From NCBI GenBank assembly GCA_002368175.1, contig AP018172.1, positions 4,963,001 to 5,027,000 on the forward strand: a stretch of DNA of 64,000 nt, in the 5' to 3' direction. This document shows positions 54,772 to 63,434 of this stretch, piece by piece. Numbering within the stretch: position 1 is the stretch's first letter; each line of letters opens with the position of its first letter. Origin of the DNA: Calothrix sp. NIES-2098 (lineage in GTDB: Bacteria > Cyanobacteriota > Cyanobacteriia > Cyanobacteriales > Nostocaceae). The position numbers and the translations under genes were made by a program. Under the pieces are notes generated by a model, which made no database searches, was not told where the DNA came from, and saw nothing but the letters and a program-made list of their open reading frames with translations.

Positions 54772-55665
54772 TTAATGACTCATGGCATTAAGTTCGCTTT
54801 CTACTTGCTCAAGGTCTTGCAGTATGGTATTGATTTGCCGTTGGATGATATTGCGATCGCTCGCGCTGAGTGTATAGTTCAGTTGGTTGTAAGCTGCTTC
54901 ATAATCACTGCTCAAAATTTCAAAGCGTTGTTGCAAAGTTTTGATTTTGAGTTGTTGTACCCGGCTTAAATTTGTTTGGGTATGTGCATTTGATGAAATC
55001 GAAAAAGACATTTCATCCCATGCTTCCATCAATACATCTGTAGGAATCATAAAAGCAGTCTTGATATCTTCTCGCTGCTTTTCCGCCGCTACTGCCATAC
55101 CAACCACTGCTAAAAGGGTTTCATCCCATATAGGCGCACCACTAAAGCCTGGTTCTATCCTGTAGCCAGTTACCTTGCTATCTTCGAGTTGCACCCATCT
55201 CTTTCCTTGGCTATCTCGCAACACACCTGTGGCCCAAACGCCATCATTGTGTCCGTTAGGAAAACCGAATATGCGGAAACGATGCTCCCAGATATTGCTA
55301 GCTCTTATAAGCTTGATAGGTTGGGCTTCTTTAGGTAATTGCCCTTCTATTTGCAAACCTGCAATATCTTCAGGCTCAGAAGTTGATGCATTGCTGACAA
55401 CGGGTTGCCAAAAAACAACTTTAGCTTTGAGTTTTTGGCCTGATGCAATTAAAGGAAAATCTAAATAAATATCATGACTAGGAGCTTCAACTATATCCTG
55501 TGGTAAAGATATAGCTGAGGTAATAACGTGAGCGCATGTCAGGATGTAATTTCGACTTCGCCCGGAGATTAAAAAACCTACACCAACTACCCCACCATTA
55601 GCATGGAAAATTCGGGCGATCGCGGACCTAAAAGTTTGAATATAATTATCTCTACTTGTTACCAT
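54772..55665 (-). CDS. Trypsin-like serine protease with C-terminal adaptor domain
   Basis: This is a 297-residue protein. Residues about 10-220 are a trypsin-like peptidase with triad H46 (LTCAHV), D100 (EPEDIAGLQ) and S175 (PGFSGAPI). There is no signal peptide, so it acts in the cytosol. Residues about 232-295 form a coiled-coil effector-associated domain (LKIKTLQQRFEILSSDYEAA, then RNIIQRQINTILQDLEQVES) that mirrors the N-terminus of the next protein. Cytosolic proteases linked to NTPases by such adaptors are predicted toxic effectors. It is 6 bp downstream of the Trypco1 gene. Confidence 0.9.
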   Translation of the reverse strand: MVTSRDNYIQTFRSAIARIFHANGGVVGVGFLISGRSRNYILTCAHVITSAISLPQDIVEAPSHDIYLDFPLIASGQKLKAKVVFWQPVVSNASTSEPEDIAGLQIEGQLPKEAQPIKLIRASNIWEHRFRIFGFPNGHNDGVWATGVLRDSQGKRWVQLEDSKVTGYRIEPGFSGAPIWDETLLAVVGMAVAAEKQREDIKTAFMIPTDVLMEAWDEMSFSISSNAHTQTNLSRVQQLKIKTLQQRFEILSSDYEAAYNQLNYTLSASDRNIIQRQINTILQDLEQVESELNAMSH

Positions 55666-55671
55666 GCGTTA

Positions 55672-56013
55672 TTATGCCTTGTCTTGCTTCCATTTCAAGG
55701 TAATTTCGTAGTTCGCTTCACCACTTACAGAAGTAAAAATTGCACCCGCCGCTGCATTTAACTTAATGCCAAATTTCACCTCTATTTCATCGGCAGGTGT
55801 ATTCAGCTGACTCAGTTTGGTGATAATTGCTGAAGCTACAGGTTGTATTTGATCTAATACATCATCGAATTTCTTTTTAGCTTCAACAACCATTTGTCCT
55901 GTGTCTGGTCTGGCAACACGTACAAGAGCATTGCTATTTTCTGGCTCATCAACTTCAGCTAAAAACTTCGTGCCATCTTTGAGAGAAAATTCTGTGATTT
56001 GTTGCCGATTCAT
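55672..56013 (-). CDS. Trypco1 domain protein (CU044_2847 family)
   Basis: This is a 113-residue single-domain protein of the trypsin-co-occurring domain 1 family. The pattern is: ITEFSLKDGTKFLAEVDEPE at the start, FDDVLDQIQPVASAIITKL in the middle, then the hallmark DEIEVKFGIKLNAAAGAIF and a final beta strand YEITLKWK. The domain is known from conflict systems with trypsin-like peptidases and NTPases and is thought to help regulate or recruit the protease. It is the first gene of the five-gene operon, with about 830 bp of non-coding DNA upstream. Confidence 0.88.
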   Translation of the reverse strand: MNRQQITEFSLKDGTKFLAEVDEPENSNALVRVARPDTGQMVVEAKKKFDDVLDQIQPVASAIITKLSQLNTPADEIEVKFGIKLNAAAGAIFTSVSGEANYEITLKWKQDKA

Positions 56014-56842
56014 AGTATAATCTTTTATTTAAAACTAATAGTGTGATGCGTTGATAATCAAAAGAGTTGGCAATTTTTTTACATAATCCTATCCTTCTCC
56101 TATCTCATTCAAGCTTCTACCAGGATTCTGGCTTCCTCACCTCGTCTCCCTATCTTTGGATCGCTACCTATCCATAATTTGTTTATTGGCAGGCTACTTG
56201 AAGTTTGTGAAGTTTGTGAATAAACTGACCTACTTCATACTGCTTGGGTGTAACAAGCTGCCTGATGCTATGTAATAGATTTAACCAGTATTATACAAAA
56301 CATTATACTAGCTATATTTGCTGCTTTACTTTAATTAGTAATTTTACTCAGTAAAATACATAACTCTTAAGTATGTAGTTAACTTCTTGTTATATTTCCG
56401 CCCTGAATGTCTAATTGCTATGTGCAGAGATGCGTGACATAAAAGTTGTTCGTAGAGGTAGTAGCTTATTTTACTTGTTACTCATCTCCTCCTAGAATGC
56501 CTTCCTGCCAGCCCCCACAAGAAAGGGTAACAGACCCCGATCGCATCAGTAGTAGTAAAAAATTAAATATACATTTGTCAGAAACACCATCCTGTAGAGT
56601 ACTGAACGAAGTCAAGCCTAGCAATCGCAAGGGTGTTAGGATTGCTACTCTACCTTGCGGGAAAGACTTCGGCGTTAAGCGAACCTATACCGCAGGCTTT
56701 ACGCTTCGTACCCTACCCTGCGGGAACGACTACTCTGCGAGAACGCCTTCGGCGAACGTCGAACGGGAATGCCAAGGGCAAACACAATGACATAAATAGT
56801 TTTGCGTGAGTATTAATACTGATTGATTATTTTGGCACTTCC
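56014..56842. other. Intergenic region with dispersed repeats
   Basis: 829 bp separate the conflict operon from fraD. The segment 56591-56770 is a cluster of GC-rich Nostoc repeat words (ACCTTGCGGGAAAGACTTCGG, CTGCGGGAACGACTACTCTG, CGAGAACGCCTTCGGCG). The open frame across it (56446-56790) is a translated repeat, not a gene. The promoter of the Trypco1 operon should lie near 56014-56150. Confidence 0.55.
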
Positions 56843-57880
56843 TCAGCCTTGTGCTGGAGGTAGATCGTTAGTCCGTTTAATCCTCGGATCGCAATCAACT
56901 TCTGCGATCCGAGGATCGTCTGATTTTTGCGCAGTGGATTTGTTTGCAGATGCTGCAATTGGCCCAATCTCACACGACTTCTGCAAATAATACCCACGTG
57001 GAGAGGAACTCGGCCCAATCCAGATAGCAAAAATATTTAGTAGATAATCGTCTTTACTTTTAGGATTAGGATTGGTTTTTTGCGTTACAATCCGCCAAAA
57101 TTCCCTTACTTCTTTTTGTTTGAGACGTTTTTCTTGAATTATTTCCTGGGTCAGGTTTTCAATATTAGTATTGGCATTTTGTAGCCATCTTTCTACCTGC
57201 GACCAAGACTGTTTATTTAATTGTCGCTCTAATTTTGGTTGCAGTTCTTTGAGAATTACAGTGCCGTTAAGTGAATTGTTAGTTGGAACTTCTGTTCTTA
57301 CAACAAAGGTACTGCGGTTAAAATTATCTGACAGCACGCTAGGATATTCTTCTAACCAATTATTGACTACAAAGTAAAACTGAATCCAGCAACTGAGAAC
57401 CATGCAGCTAGCAACTAGGACTACAATTTTTTGGCGGTCTTCCGGTTTAGGAAGTTGAGCTTTAGCATCAGTACCACTTCCTTCAAAAAACTCTGGTATA
57501 GCAGTAATTAATGCGGAAATTGTCGGCCACAGCACAATGGTTCCTGATGTAATTCCAGTTTCTTGTTTGCCAAAAGCAAAAACACTAACTAAAAATCCAG
57601 TAATCACTGCTCCTACAGGCATATAAGTCCCAGGAACTCTTGCTGGGTCATCGGTAGTATACCAAGATGTCCCAGCTATTAAAAATAGCCAACCAAAAAA
57701 TGCAATTGTATCCTTGATCGCGCCAGTTGCAAAGGATGATATCGCCCAAGAAAACAAACTCAAATAGAGTAATGTCTGCCAGGAATAAGCTCTATCTGGA
57801 ACAAAGAACTTTTTAATTCCTGCATAAACATCAGAAATAAATCCGGTTAAACCTAATAAGTCTTTAAATAATGTGTTCAT
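56843..57880 (-). CDS. fraD: Filament integrity protein FraD (DUF5357)
   Basis: This is a 345-residue protein, close to the known FraD length. Five hydrophobic helices lie in the N-terminal half (LLYLSLFSWAISSFATG, IAFFGWLFLIAGTSWY, VGAVITGFLVSVFAFG, IVLWPTISALITAIPEF, IVVLVASCMVLSCWIQFYFVV). They are followed by a periplasmic part with a coiled coil (about 218-262, LERQLNKQSWSQVERWLQ, LTQEIIQEKRLKQ). FraD is a septal-junction component needed for filament integrity and cell-cell molecular exchange in heterocystous cyanobacteria. GAGG lies 8 nt before the ATG. It is 62 bp after fraC. Confidence 0.87.
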   Translation of the reverse strand: MNTLFKDLLGLTGFISDVYAGIKKFFVPDRAYSWQTLLYLSLFSWAISSFATGAIKDTIAFFGWLFLIAGTSWYTTDDPARVPGTYMPVGAVITGFLVSVFAFGKQETGITSGTIVLWPTISALITAIPEFFEGSGTDAKAQLPKPEDRQKIVVLVASCMVLSCWIQFYFVVNNWLEEYPSVLSDNFNRSTFVVRTEVPTNNSLNGTVILKELQPKLERQLNKQSWSQVERWLQNANTNIENLTQEIIQEKRLKQKEVREFWRIVTQKTNPNPKSKDDYLLNIFAIWIGPSSSPRGYYLQKSCEIGPIAASANKSTAQKSDDPRIAEVDCDPRIKRTNDLPPAQG

Positions 57881-57942
57881 ACTTGAACCTCTAGCTTATT
57901 TAGCGATCGCTATTTTTTCTGTAGCCCAATTTCTGAATACTT

Positions 57943-58491
57943 TTATTTCATCCGAATCAGTAAAACAAAAGTTATCGCACTATAACTCAAAGAATTTGCA
58001 ATTAACATAGTAGAAACTAACTTATTACTAATTAATTTAGCTCTGCCCATATAACGCCACTTCTGACGTTCAATACTTGGTGCCTCTTCAGATTTTTTAC
58101 CTAGGTCTTCACTCAAGGCCAGCGAGAAGACCCTTAAGAGCAATAATTTAACGATGAATGTACCAAAGAAAATTATAAAGGCAGTCAAAATAATGTAAGT
58201 TGGCGTATTAGACGATTTAACACTATTGAAAAAGACAAAATTCATTAATTCTGACTTTAAATATAGTGGCAGGATTGGCTCAACCAGAAAAAATACTATC
58301 CAACCGATAACGCTGGAAAATAGATTGATAGAAATGGCATAAAAAACGCTGGTTTTTTTGTCAAATTTTAATCTAATATTGAAACAGTATGCCTCTATAG
58401 CGATGGCGATCAACAAAAATAAAAGATCGAATAAAACTGCACCAACAGGCAAAACCCTAGGAAGTGTCCATTCGTCAAATAGGTCAAACAT
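57943..58491 (-). CDS. fraC: Filament integrity protein FraC
   Basis: This is a 182-residue membrane protein with three or four helices and FraC-typical segments: LPRVLPVGAVLFDLLFLLIAIAIEAY, KFDKKTSVFYAISINLFSSVIGW, FFLVEPILPLYLKSELMNFVFFN and a C-terminal NSLSYSAITFVLLIR. FraC works with FraD at the septa of filaments and is needed for filament integrity and intercellular transfer. The frame is open to 58584, but the ATG at 58491 matches the family length. It is the first gene of the fraC-fraD unit. Confidence 0.9.
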   Translation of the reverse strand: MFDLFDEWTLPRVLPVGAVLFDLLFLLIAIAIEAYCFNIRLKFDKKTSVFYAISINLFSSVIGWIVFFLVEPILPLYLKSELMNFVFFNSVKSSNTPTYIILTAFIIFFGTFIVKLLLLRVFSLALSEDLGKKSEEAPSIERQKWRYMGRAKLISNKLVSTMLIANSLSYSAITFVLLIRMK

Positions 58492-58725
58492 AAAGTTGCA
58501 ACTGTAAGGGTTAACTTTAGAGAGTATAACTGCGATAGCTACGGTGATGGGGGCAATTATCTCATTGTTCTTGCCTTTTCCCATCTGGATGTGCCACTAT
58601 GCTGCTACTTATTTTATTAATACATTCTCCTGAATCTGGTACGTAAGTGCTATGATAGCTGCTCTACCAGAGAGTACAAGAGTTTCGTTAAGATTAAAAA
58701 CTGCTAAATTACAGCTTTTTGACAG

Positions 58726-59862
58726 ATGACAAGGAACGGTATCGGTATTCGCACGGCGCAAGTGCGTCCTGAACGGCTTACTGGTCAAATTCATGTGTAC
58801 GATGGTGCGGGGAAAGGGAAATCCCAAGCAGCTTTAGGGGTGGTTTTGCGCTCGATTGGCTTGGGGATAAATACACCGAGCAATTCCAACCGCGTTTTAT
58901 TATTACGATTTTTAAAAGGCCCGGAACGAGATTATGACGAGGATGGAGCAATTACCGCCTTGCAGCGAGGGTTTCCGCATTTAATCGACCAGGTGCGGAC
59001 GGGAAGAGCAGAGTTTTTTGGCCCTGAAGAAATCACTGCCTTTGACTGTGCTGAAGCAGCTAGGGGATGGGATGTAGCCAAAGGTGCCATCGCCTCTGGT
59101 TTGTATTCAGTTGTGGTTCTAGATGAAATTAACCCCGTTCTAGATTTAGGTTTGCTCCCAGTCGATGAAGTGGTGCGGACACTCAAATCTAAACCCCAAG
59201 ATTTGGAAATTATTGCTACCGGACGTGCAGCACCGCAACAGCTGCTCGATATTGCCGATTTGCATTCAGAAATGAAGCCTCAACACCACCCAACAGCCAA
59301 AGCCCTGTTGATTGAGGGAATTGAAATATACACCGGTGCAGGGAAAGGTAAGTCTACCAGCGCCTTAGGTAAAGCGTTGCAAGCCATAGGTAGAGGAATA
59401 AATCATCCCGGTTCTACCCGCGTGATGATTATGCAATGGCTCAAAGGTGGTAGCGGTTACACCGAAGATGCGGCGATCGCGGCCTTACAACAATCATATC
59501 CGGAAGTCGTCGATCATCAACGCTGCGGTCGAGATGCGATCGTCTGGCGCAATTCTCGGCAAGAATTGGACTACGTAGAAGCCGAAAGAGGTTGGGAAAT
59601 AGCTAAGACTGCGATCGCTTCTGGATTGTATAAAACTATCATCCTTGATGAACTCAATCCCACCGTTGACCTAGAATTACTCCCCGTTGAACCAATTGTC
59701 CAAGCCTTGCTCCGCAAACCACGGGACACCGAAGTAATTATTACTGGTCGCTGTCAAAATCAACCTTCATACTTTGATTTAGCTAGCGTTCATTCGGAAG
59801 TATATTGTCACAAACATTACGCCAATCATGGTGTAGAGCTAAAACGGGGCGTGGATTTTTAA
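58726..59862 (+). CDS. cobO: Tandem cob(I)yrinic acid a,c-diamide adenosyltransferase
   Basis: This is a 378-residue protein made of two homologous CobO/BtuR-type P-loop domains. Domain 1 (about 18-190) has DGAGKGKSQ at 26-34 and VVVLDEINPVLDLGLL; domain 2 (about 196-375) has TGAGKGKST at 203-211 and TIILDELNPTVDLELL. Each shows the conserved A-I-A-S-G-L-Y segment and an E-II-TGR strand. The enzyme transfers the adenosyl group of ATP to cobalt in cobalamin synthesis and salvage. Most bacterial enzymes are single-domain homodimers of about 200 residues, so this looks like a covalent dimer. It is divergent from fraC. Confidence 0.88.
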   Translation: MTRNGIGIRTAQVRPERLTGQIHVYDGAGKGKSQAALGVVLRSIGLGINTPSNSNRVLLLRFLKGPERDYDEDGAITALQRGFPHLIDQVRTGRAEFFGPEEITAFDCAEAARGWDVAKGAIASGLYSVVVLDEINPVLDLGLLPVDEVVRTLKSKPQDLEIIATGRAAPQQLLDIADLHSEMKPQHHPTAKALLIEGIEIYTGAGKGKSTSALGKALQAIGRGINHPGSTRVMIMQWLKGGSGYTEDAAIAALQQSYPEVVDHQRCGRDAIVWRNSRQELDYVEAERGWEIAKTAIASGLYKTIILDELNPTVDLELLPVEPIVQALLRKPRDTEVIITGRCQNQPSYFDLASVHSEVYCHKHYANHGVELKRGVDF

Positions 59863-60263
59863 ATTAGTCATTTGTTATTGGTCATTGGTCATTAATTCTT
59901 TTTCTGCGTCCCTGCTTCCTTGTTCTCTCTAGGGGGAAAGCCAGTCGCCTGCGGAAGAGGACAGTTGCACAGCAAGGTTTCCCGAATTGAGGCAGCCCTG
60001 CACCCTTACGGGTTTCCTACCTAGAGCGCTTTCTCACCTTGTCTGCCTTCGCAATGCTCCATGACGGCAGTTGCTACAACGGGGGGAACCCCCGCAACGC
60101 ACTGCCTCCCCTATGCCCAATTCCCCATTCCTTATTTTCAACTAGACCATTGGTAGCAATGTCATTGTATTAATTCAATACAAATTAACAAGTAATTTCT
60201 CTAAAGCCTTTTCACCATTTTTTCAATTAGTTTTTATTATCCACCTAGAAAAATGGTTAAAAC
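59863..60263. repeat. Repeat-rich intergenic region
   Basis: It starts with heptamer-type words (TCATTTGTTATTGGTCATTGG), followed by a cluster of GC-rich Nostoc repeats at about 59930-60120 (GAAAGCCAGTCGCCTGCGG, CACCCTTACGGGTTTCC, GGCAGTTGCTACAACGGGGG, CCCCCGCAACGCACTGCC), then AT-rich DNA before the gene at 60264. No gene. Confidence 0.55.
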
Positions 60264-60863
60264 GTGCTGTACCGTAATTTACTTACATTACCAGTTGTTC
60301 TAGCTGTTTTGGGCAGTACACTTCCGGCTGCTGCTGTACCCTCTGAGGTTTTTACTTCCCAATTGCCAGAAATTCAGCAAAACCTACCACTTGGGTATGG
60401 AATGCGCTTACCCGATCGAATTCGTTTAGGTAACGATAGCAATCGCGATTTGTTGAGTAAACTGATTGTGCATCTTTTTCCTAGCACTACACCTCGCGGC
60501 TTAACTTTGGGCTTGTTTAGTTGTGAAGATACGGCAAAATGTTTAGTAGGCACTTTTAGCGTGTATCGCCCTGATGCTGTTAGTGTAGTAGGGGATTTTG
60601 CTAAACACAAAAGTACAGGTGATGTAATTTCTTTATCAAAAGATATTAAAGGATATTTTTTGGATGGAAATATCCAAAACCCACCACTACCTTTTTCTTC
60701 GCTAATGTGGCGTCAGGATGAATTAATCCACACAGTCTCGTTTCCTGCGAAAGAAAGGCAAAATATTCTCTTGATGGGTTATTCAATGGTACATCAGCCA
60801 CCGATTCGCCACAGCCATGCAAAATTAAAAAGGCCAGAGCCAATATTCTCGTTAGTTAAATAA
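60264..60863 (+). CDS. Secreted hypothetical protein
   Basis: This is a 199-residue protein starting with a signal peptide (LYRNLLTLPVVLAVLGSTLPAAA, likely cleaved near residue 24). The mature part has a recognisable but unnamed domain: LPEIQQNLPLGYGMRLPDRI, an SCEDTAKCLVG pair of cysteines that could form a disulfide, and KDIKGYFLDGNIQNPPLPFSSLMWRQDELIHTVSF. The family is not recognised. The start is a GTG at 60264; an ATG at 60253 is out of frame. Confidence 0.68.
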   Translation: MLYRNLLTLPVVLAVLGSTLPAAAVPSEVFTSQLPEIQQNLPLGYGMRLPDRIRLGNDSNRDLLSKLIVHLFPSTTPRGLTLGLFSCEDTAKCLVGTFSVYRPDAVSVVGDFAKHKSTGDVISLSKDIKGYFLDGNIQNPPLPFSSLMWRQDELIHTVSFPAKERQNILLMGYSMVHQPPIRHSHAKLKRPEPIFSLVK

Positions 60864-60961
60864 CTTGGTTTAACCCCTAACTATACCCTAATGGTGATTG
60901 GATTGAGGAGCAAAAATGGTTTAGGCTGAGTTTATACACCTAATTTCTCAAAAGGTGCAAA

Positions 60962-61072
60962 ATGCCAGAACCAGATAAGAATATTTTAAAACTCGATCCA
61001 GGTACGTTAGTTTTGATTGTCTCGATCCTGATCCTTTTGCCTCTGCTATTAGCTGGGTTTTTCTCACAATAA
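60962..61072 (+). CDS. Small single-helix membrane protein
   Basis: This is a 36-residue open frame with a polar start (MPEPDKNILKLDPG) and one transmembrane helix (TLVLIVSILILLPLLLAGFF). AAAGGTG about 5 nt upstream of the ATG is a fair ribosome-binding site. It resembles the single-helix small subunits common in cyanobacteria but matches none I can name. Confidence 0.5.
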   Translation: MPEPDKNILKLDPGTLVLIVSILILLPLLLAGFFSQ

Positions 61073-61509
61073 GCTATGGAGAACCGAGGATTGCTCAGAC
61101 GTACTCTCTACTAAATTATTGTTGAATTTGTTAGTAGTGCGATCGCGCTGTGCAATCTATCTCCTTGAGCTTCAGAATCATGCCATTCAAGGAATTTTCC
61201 AGATGAATACTATAAGCAAGCTCTGCAAAAACATCAATTGCTTGCTGATTGAAAATCACTCAATAACTATCTATAAGTTTTAATCTTAAGCTACCACGAA
61301 TTCATAGACAAAATATTATTTTGCTGCTTCTACTAATGAGCATATATCTGTAGTTGTGTTTTAGACATAAATGATTCTCCCCAAGGAGACATGAATATCC
61401 CTGAGTTAAATAGCTAACTTAAAAAAAGATTATTGGACAGAAGAAATCAATACAGGTTTCTACTGGCTAAAAAAATCAAAAGTTTTAGTTAGCAACAAGG
61501 AGTACTAAA
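61073..61509. other. Intergenic region upstream of the KGG gene
   Basis: 437 bp of AT-rich DNA, probably carrying a regulated promoter for the stress-type KGG gene. No operator recognised. Confidence 0.4.
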
Positions 61510-61848
61510 ATGTCAGATACAAGTAAGCGTGGCTTTGCTTCTATGGATGAAGATAAGCAGCGTGAAATTGCCAGCAAGGGTGGTCATGCTGCTCATGAAA
61601 AAGGTACTGCTCACGAGTTCACATCAGAAGAAGCTCGCGAAGCTGGACGTAAGGGTGGCGAAACTGTTAGCCAAGATAGAGAACACATGGCTGAGATTGG
61701 CAGCAAAGGTGGCAAGAGTTCTCACAAAGGCAGCGGCAAAGGCAAAGATAACAGTGACGATGATGAAGAAGATGAAGGAAAGGGCACTCAGGGTGGTACA
61801 TCCGAGCAGCATTCCAAGGCTGGAAAACAAAGCCACAAGAACGAATAG
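61510..61848 (+). CDS. KGG-repeat stress-induced protein (GsiB-like)
   Basis: This is a 112-residue, very hydrophilic, glycine-, lysine- and acid-rich protein with three KGG-type repeats: RGFASMDEDKQREIASKGGHAAHE, FTSEEAREAGRKGGE and REHMAEIGSKGGKSSH. The tail has a KGKDNSDDDEEDEGKG charge block. KGG proteins are related to GsiB/LEA-like hydrophilins induced by desiccation, osmotic or general stress. It is intrinsically disordered. AAGGAG lies 7 nt before the ATG. A hairpin follows at 61948-61995. Confidence 0.9.
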   Translation: MSDTSKRGFASMDEDKQREIASKGGHAAHEKGTAHEFTSEEAREAGRKGGETVSQDREHMAEIGSKGGKSSHKGSGKGKDNSDDDEEDEGKGTQGGTSEQHSKAGKQSHKNE

Positions 61849-61947
61849 GCCGATTGAGCAATTTTAGTTAACAGCTGCCTGGTAACTAAAGCAGGGTGCA
61901 TCATCGCAAGTTAAAAAGTTAGATTATTTTTTTCAACTCCTGCCTAA

Positions 61948-61995
61948 AAGCCGTTTGACATTACTTTCTTAGAGGAAAGTAAGGTTAAACGGCTT
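61948..61995. terminator. Long hairpin after the KGG gene
   Basis: AAGCCGTTT (61948-61956) pairs with AAACGGCTT (61987-61995), with an inner stem TACTTTC/GAAAGTA. No clear T tract follows, so it may also be a dispersed repeat. It lies 100 nt after the KGG stop. Confidence 0.5.
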
Positions 61996-62066
61996 AATTT
62001 ATGGAAGTCGGTGGGAAACTCTATCTCCATGTGAGTCGAGAGGGACAGCAGCCCGGCGGCTTGGGG

Positions 62067-62135
62067 TATAGGACATAGGGCATGGGGCATTAGTGATTCT
62101 TCCCTTCCCCATACCCAAACACTCCATTCCCTTGG
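62067..62135. repeat. Short tandem repeat words before the aminotransferase end
   Basis: GGACATAGGGCATGGGGCATT and the complementary-type CTTCCCCATACCCAAACAC words are of the same STRR class as 37443-37470. Non-coding. Confidence 0.45.
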
Positions 62136-62147
62136 GGGTGGAGTTTT

Positions 62148-63296
62148 TCATTTAGGTAAAACTTGCCGCAGTGCTTCTAAAAGTCGGTCAACACTTTCCT
62201 TACGGCTATTGAAGCCCATAAGTCCTACGCGCCAGACTTTACCAGCCAATTCGCCCAGACCTCCGCCAATTTCAATGTTATGTTCGTTGAGTAACTGGCG
62301 GGCAATTGCCTTGCCATCTACTCCTTCGGGAATTCGGACTGTAGTAAGTGTTGGTAAGCGGAACTCTCGTTCAACGTGCAAACCCAGCCCTAAATCTTCT
62401 AAGCCATCCCAAAGATACTCTACGTTCTTTTGATGACGTTGCCAGCAATTAGCCAGTCCTTCCTCGGCTACTAAACGCAATGCTTCCCGTAGGGCATAGT
62501 AGAGATTAATCGGAGCAGTATGGTGATAGATGCGTTCGCTACCCCAATATTTACCTAGCAAGTTCATATCTAAATACCAGTTAGCAACCTTGGTGCGGCG
62601 CTGTTGCAATTTTTCCATTGCACGGGGACTCATGGTAAAGGGTGAAGCACCAGGCGGACAACCTAAGCCTTTTTGGCTACAGCTATACGCGAGGTCAACT
62701 CCCCAATTATCTAAAAATATTGGCACACCGCCTAGACTTGTAACTGTATCCACTAACAACAGCGTGCCATATTCACGACAGACATCAGCAACTCCCTCTA
62801 AGGGTTGGCGTGCGCCAGTGGAGGTTTCAGCATGAACTAAAGCGAGAATTGCTGGCCGATGAGTTTCTAGGGCAGTGCGGAGTTCCTCTAGTGTAAAAAC
62901 TTGTCCCCAAGGTTTGGTAATAGTACGGACATCTGCGCCATATCGTCCAGCCATATCAACGAGACGATTACCAAAGTATCCAGCTACACCTACTAACACC
63001 ACATCACCGGGTTCGGTAACGTTAGCAATAGTTGCTTCCATTGCTGCGGTTCCCGTACCGCTGACTGCTATTGTTAGGGGGTTTTCTGTTTGCCATACAT
63101 AGCGCAGCAGGGACTGAATTTCATCCATGATTGCCAGAAAAGCTGGGTCAAGATGCCCAAGTGGAGAGGTATTCATCGCTTGCAGCACCGCAGGATGGGC
63201 ATTGGATGGCCCTGGCCCCAACAGTAAACGGGATGGTGTTTCTAAAGGTGCAATTTGTAATCTCTGACTATCGTTGATTGAGACTGTTGGCGTCAT
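62148..63296 (-). CDS. Class V aminotransferase (alanine/serine-glyoxylate type)
   Basis: This is a 382-residue PLP enzyme of the alanine-glyoxylate/serine-glyoxylate aminotransferase group. Key features are LLGPGPSNAHPAVL at the N-terminus, the phosphate loop SGTGTAAMEA (79-88), D183 in LLVDTVTSLGG, the Schiff-base K209 in SCSQKGLGCPPG, and GRVGLMG-like WRVGLMGF near the C-terminus. In cyanobacteria such enzymes serve photorespiratory glyoxylate-to-glycine conversion. PucG (S-ureidoglycine-glyoxylate) is an alternative within the same family. It is divergent from the DUF1499 gene. Confidence 0.9.
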   Translation of the reverse strand: MTPTVSINDSQRLQIAPLETPSRLLLGPGPSNAHPAVLQAMNTSPLGHLDPAFLAIMDEIQSLLRYVWQTENPLTIAVSGTGTAAMEATIANVTEPGDVVLVGVAGYFGNRLVDMAGRYGADVRTITKPWGQVFTLEELRTALETHRPAILALVHAETSTGARQPLEGVADVCREYGTLLLVDTVTSLGGVPIFLDNWGVDLAYSCSQKGLGCPPGASPFTMSPRAMEKLQQRRTKVANWYLDMNLLGKYWGSERIYHHTAPINLYYALREALRLVAEEGLANCWQRHQKNVEYLWDGLEDLGLGLHVEREFRLPTLTTVRIPEGVDGKAIARQLLNEHNIEIGGGLGELAGKVWRVGLMGFNSRKESVDRLLEALRQVLPK

Positions 63297-63434
63297 GATT
63301 TGTTTTTGGATATACGGTTCTTACCGGATCATAGAGCGATCGCATCACCGTTGTTTGATTTTGTTTGTCTGATTGGGACTAGGCGCTCTGATAGAGTGAA
63401 ATACAGTTTCACCAAAATATTTGCAGATAAAATT

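Noticed and set aside
56446..56790. 114-codon + strand open frame between the conflict operon and fraD
   Set aside because: Most of it is translated GC-rich dispersed repeat (CTGCGGGAACG-type words); no protein-like composition or family.
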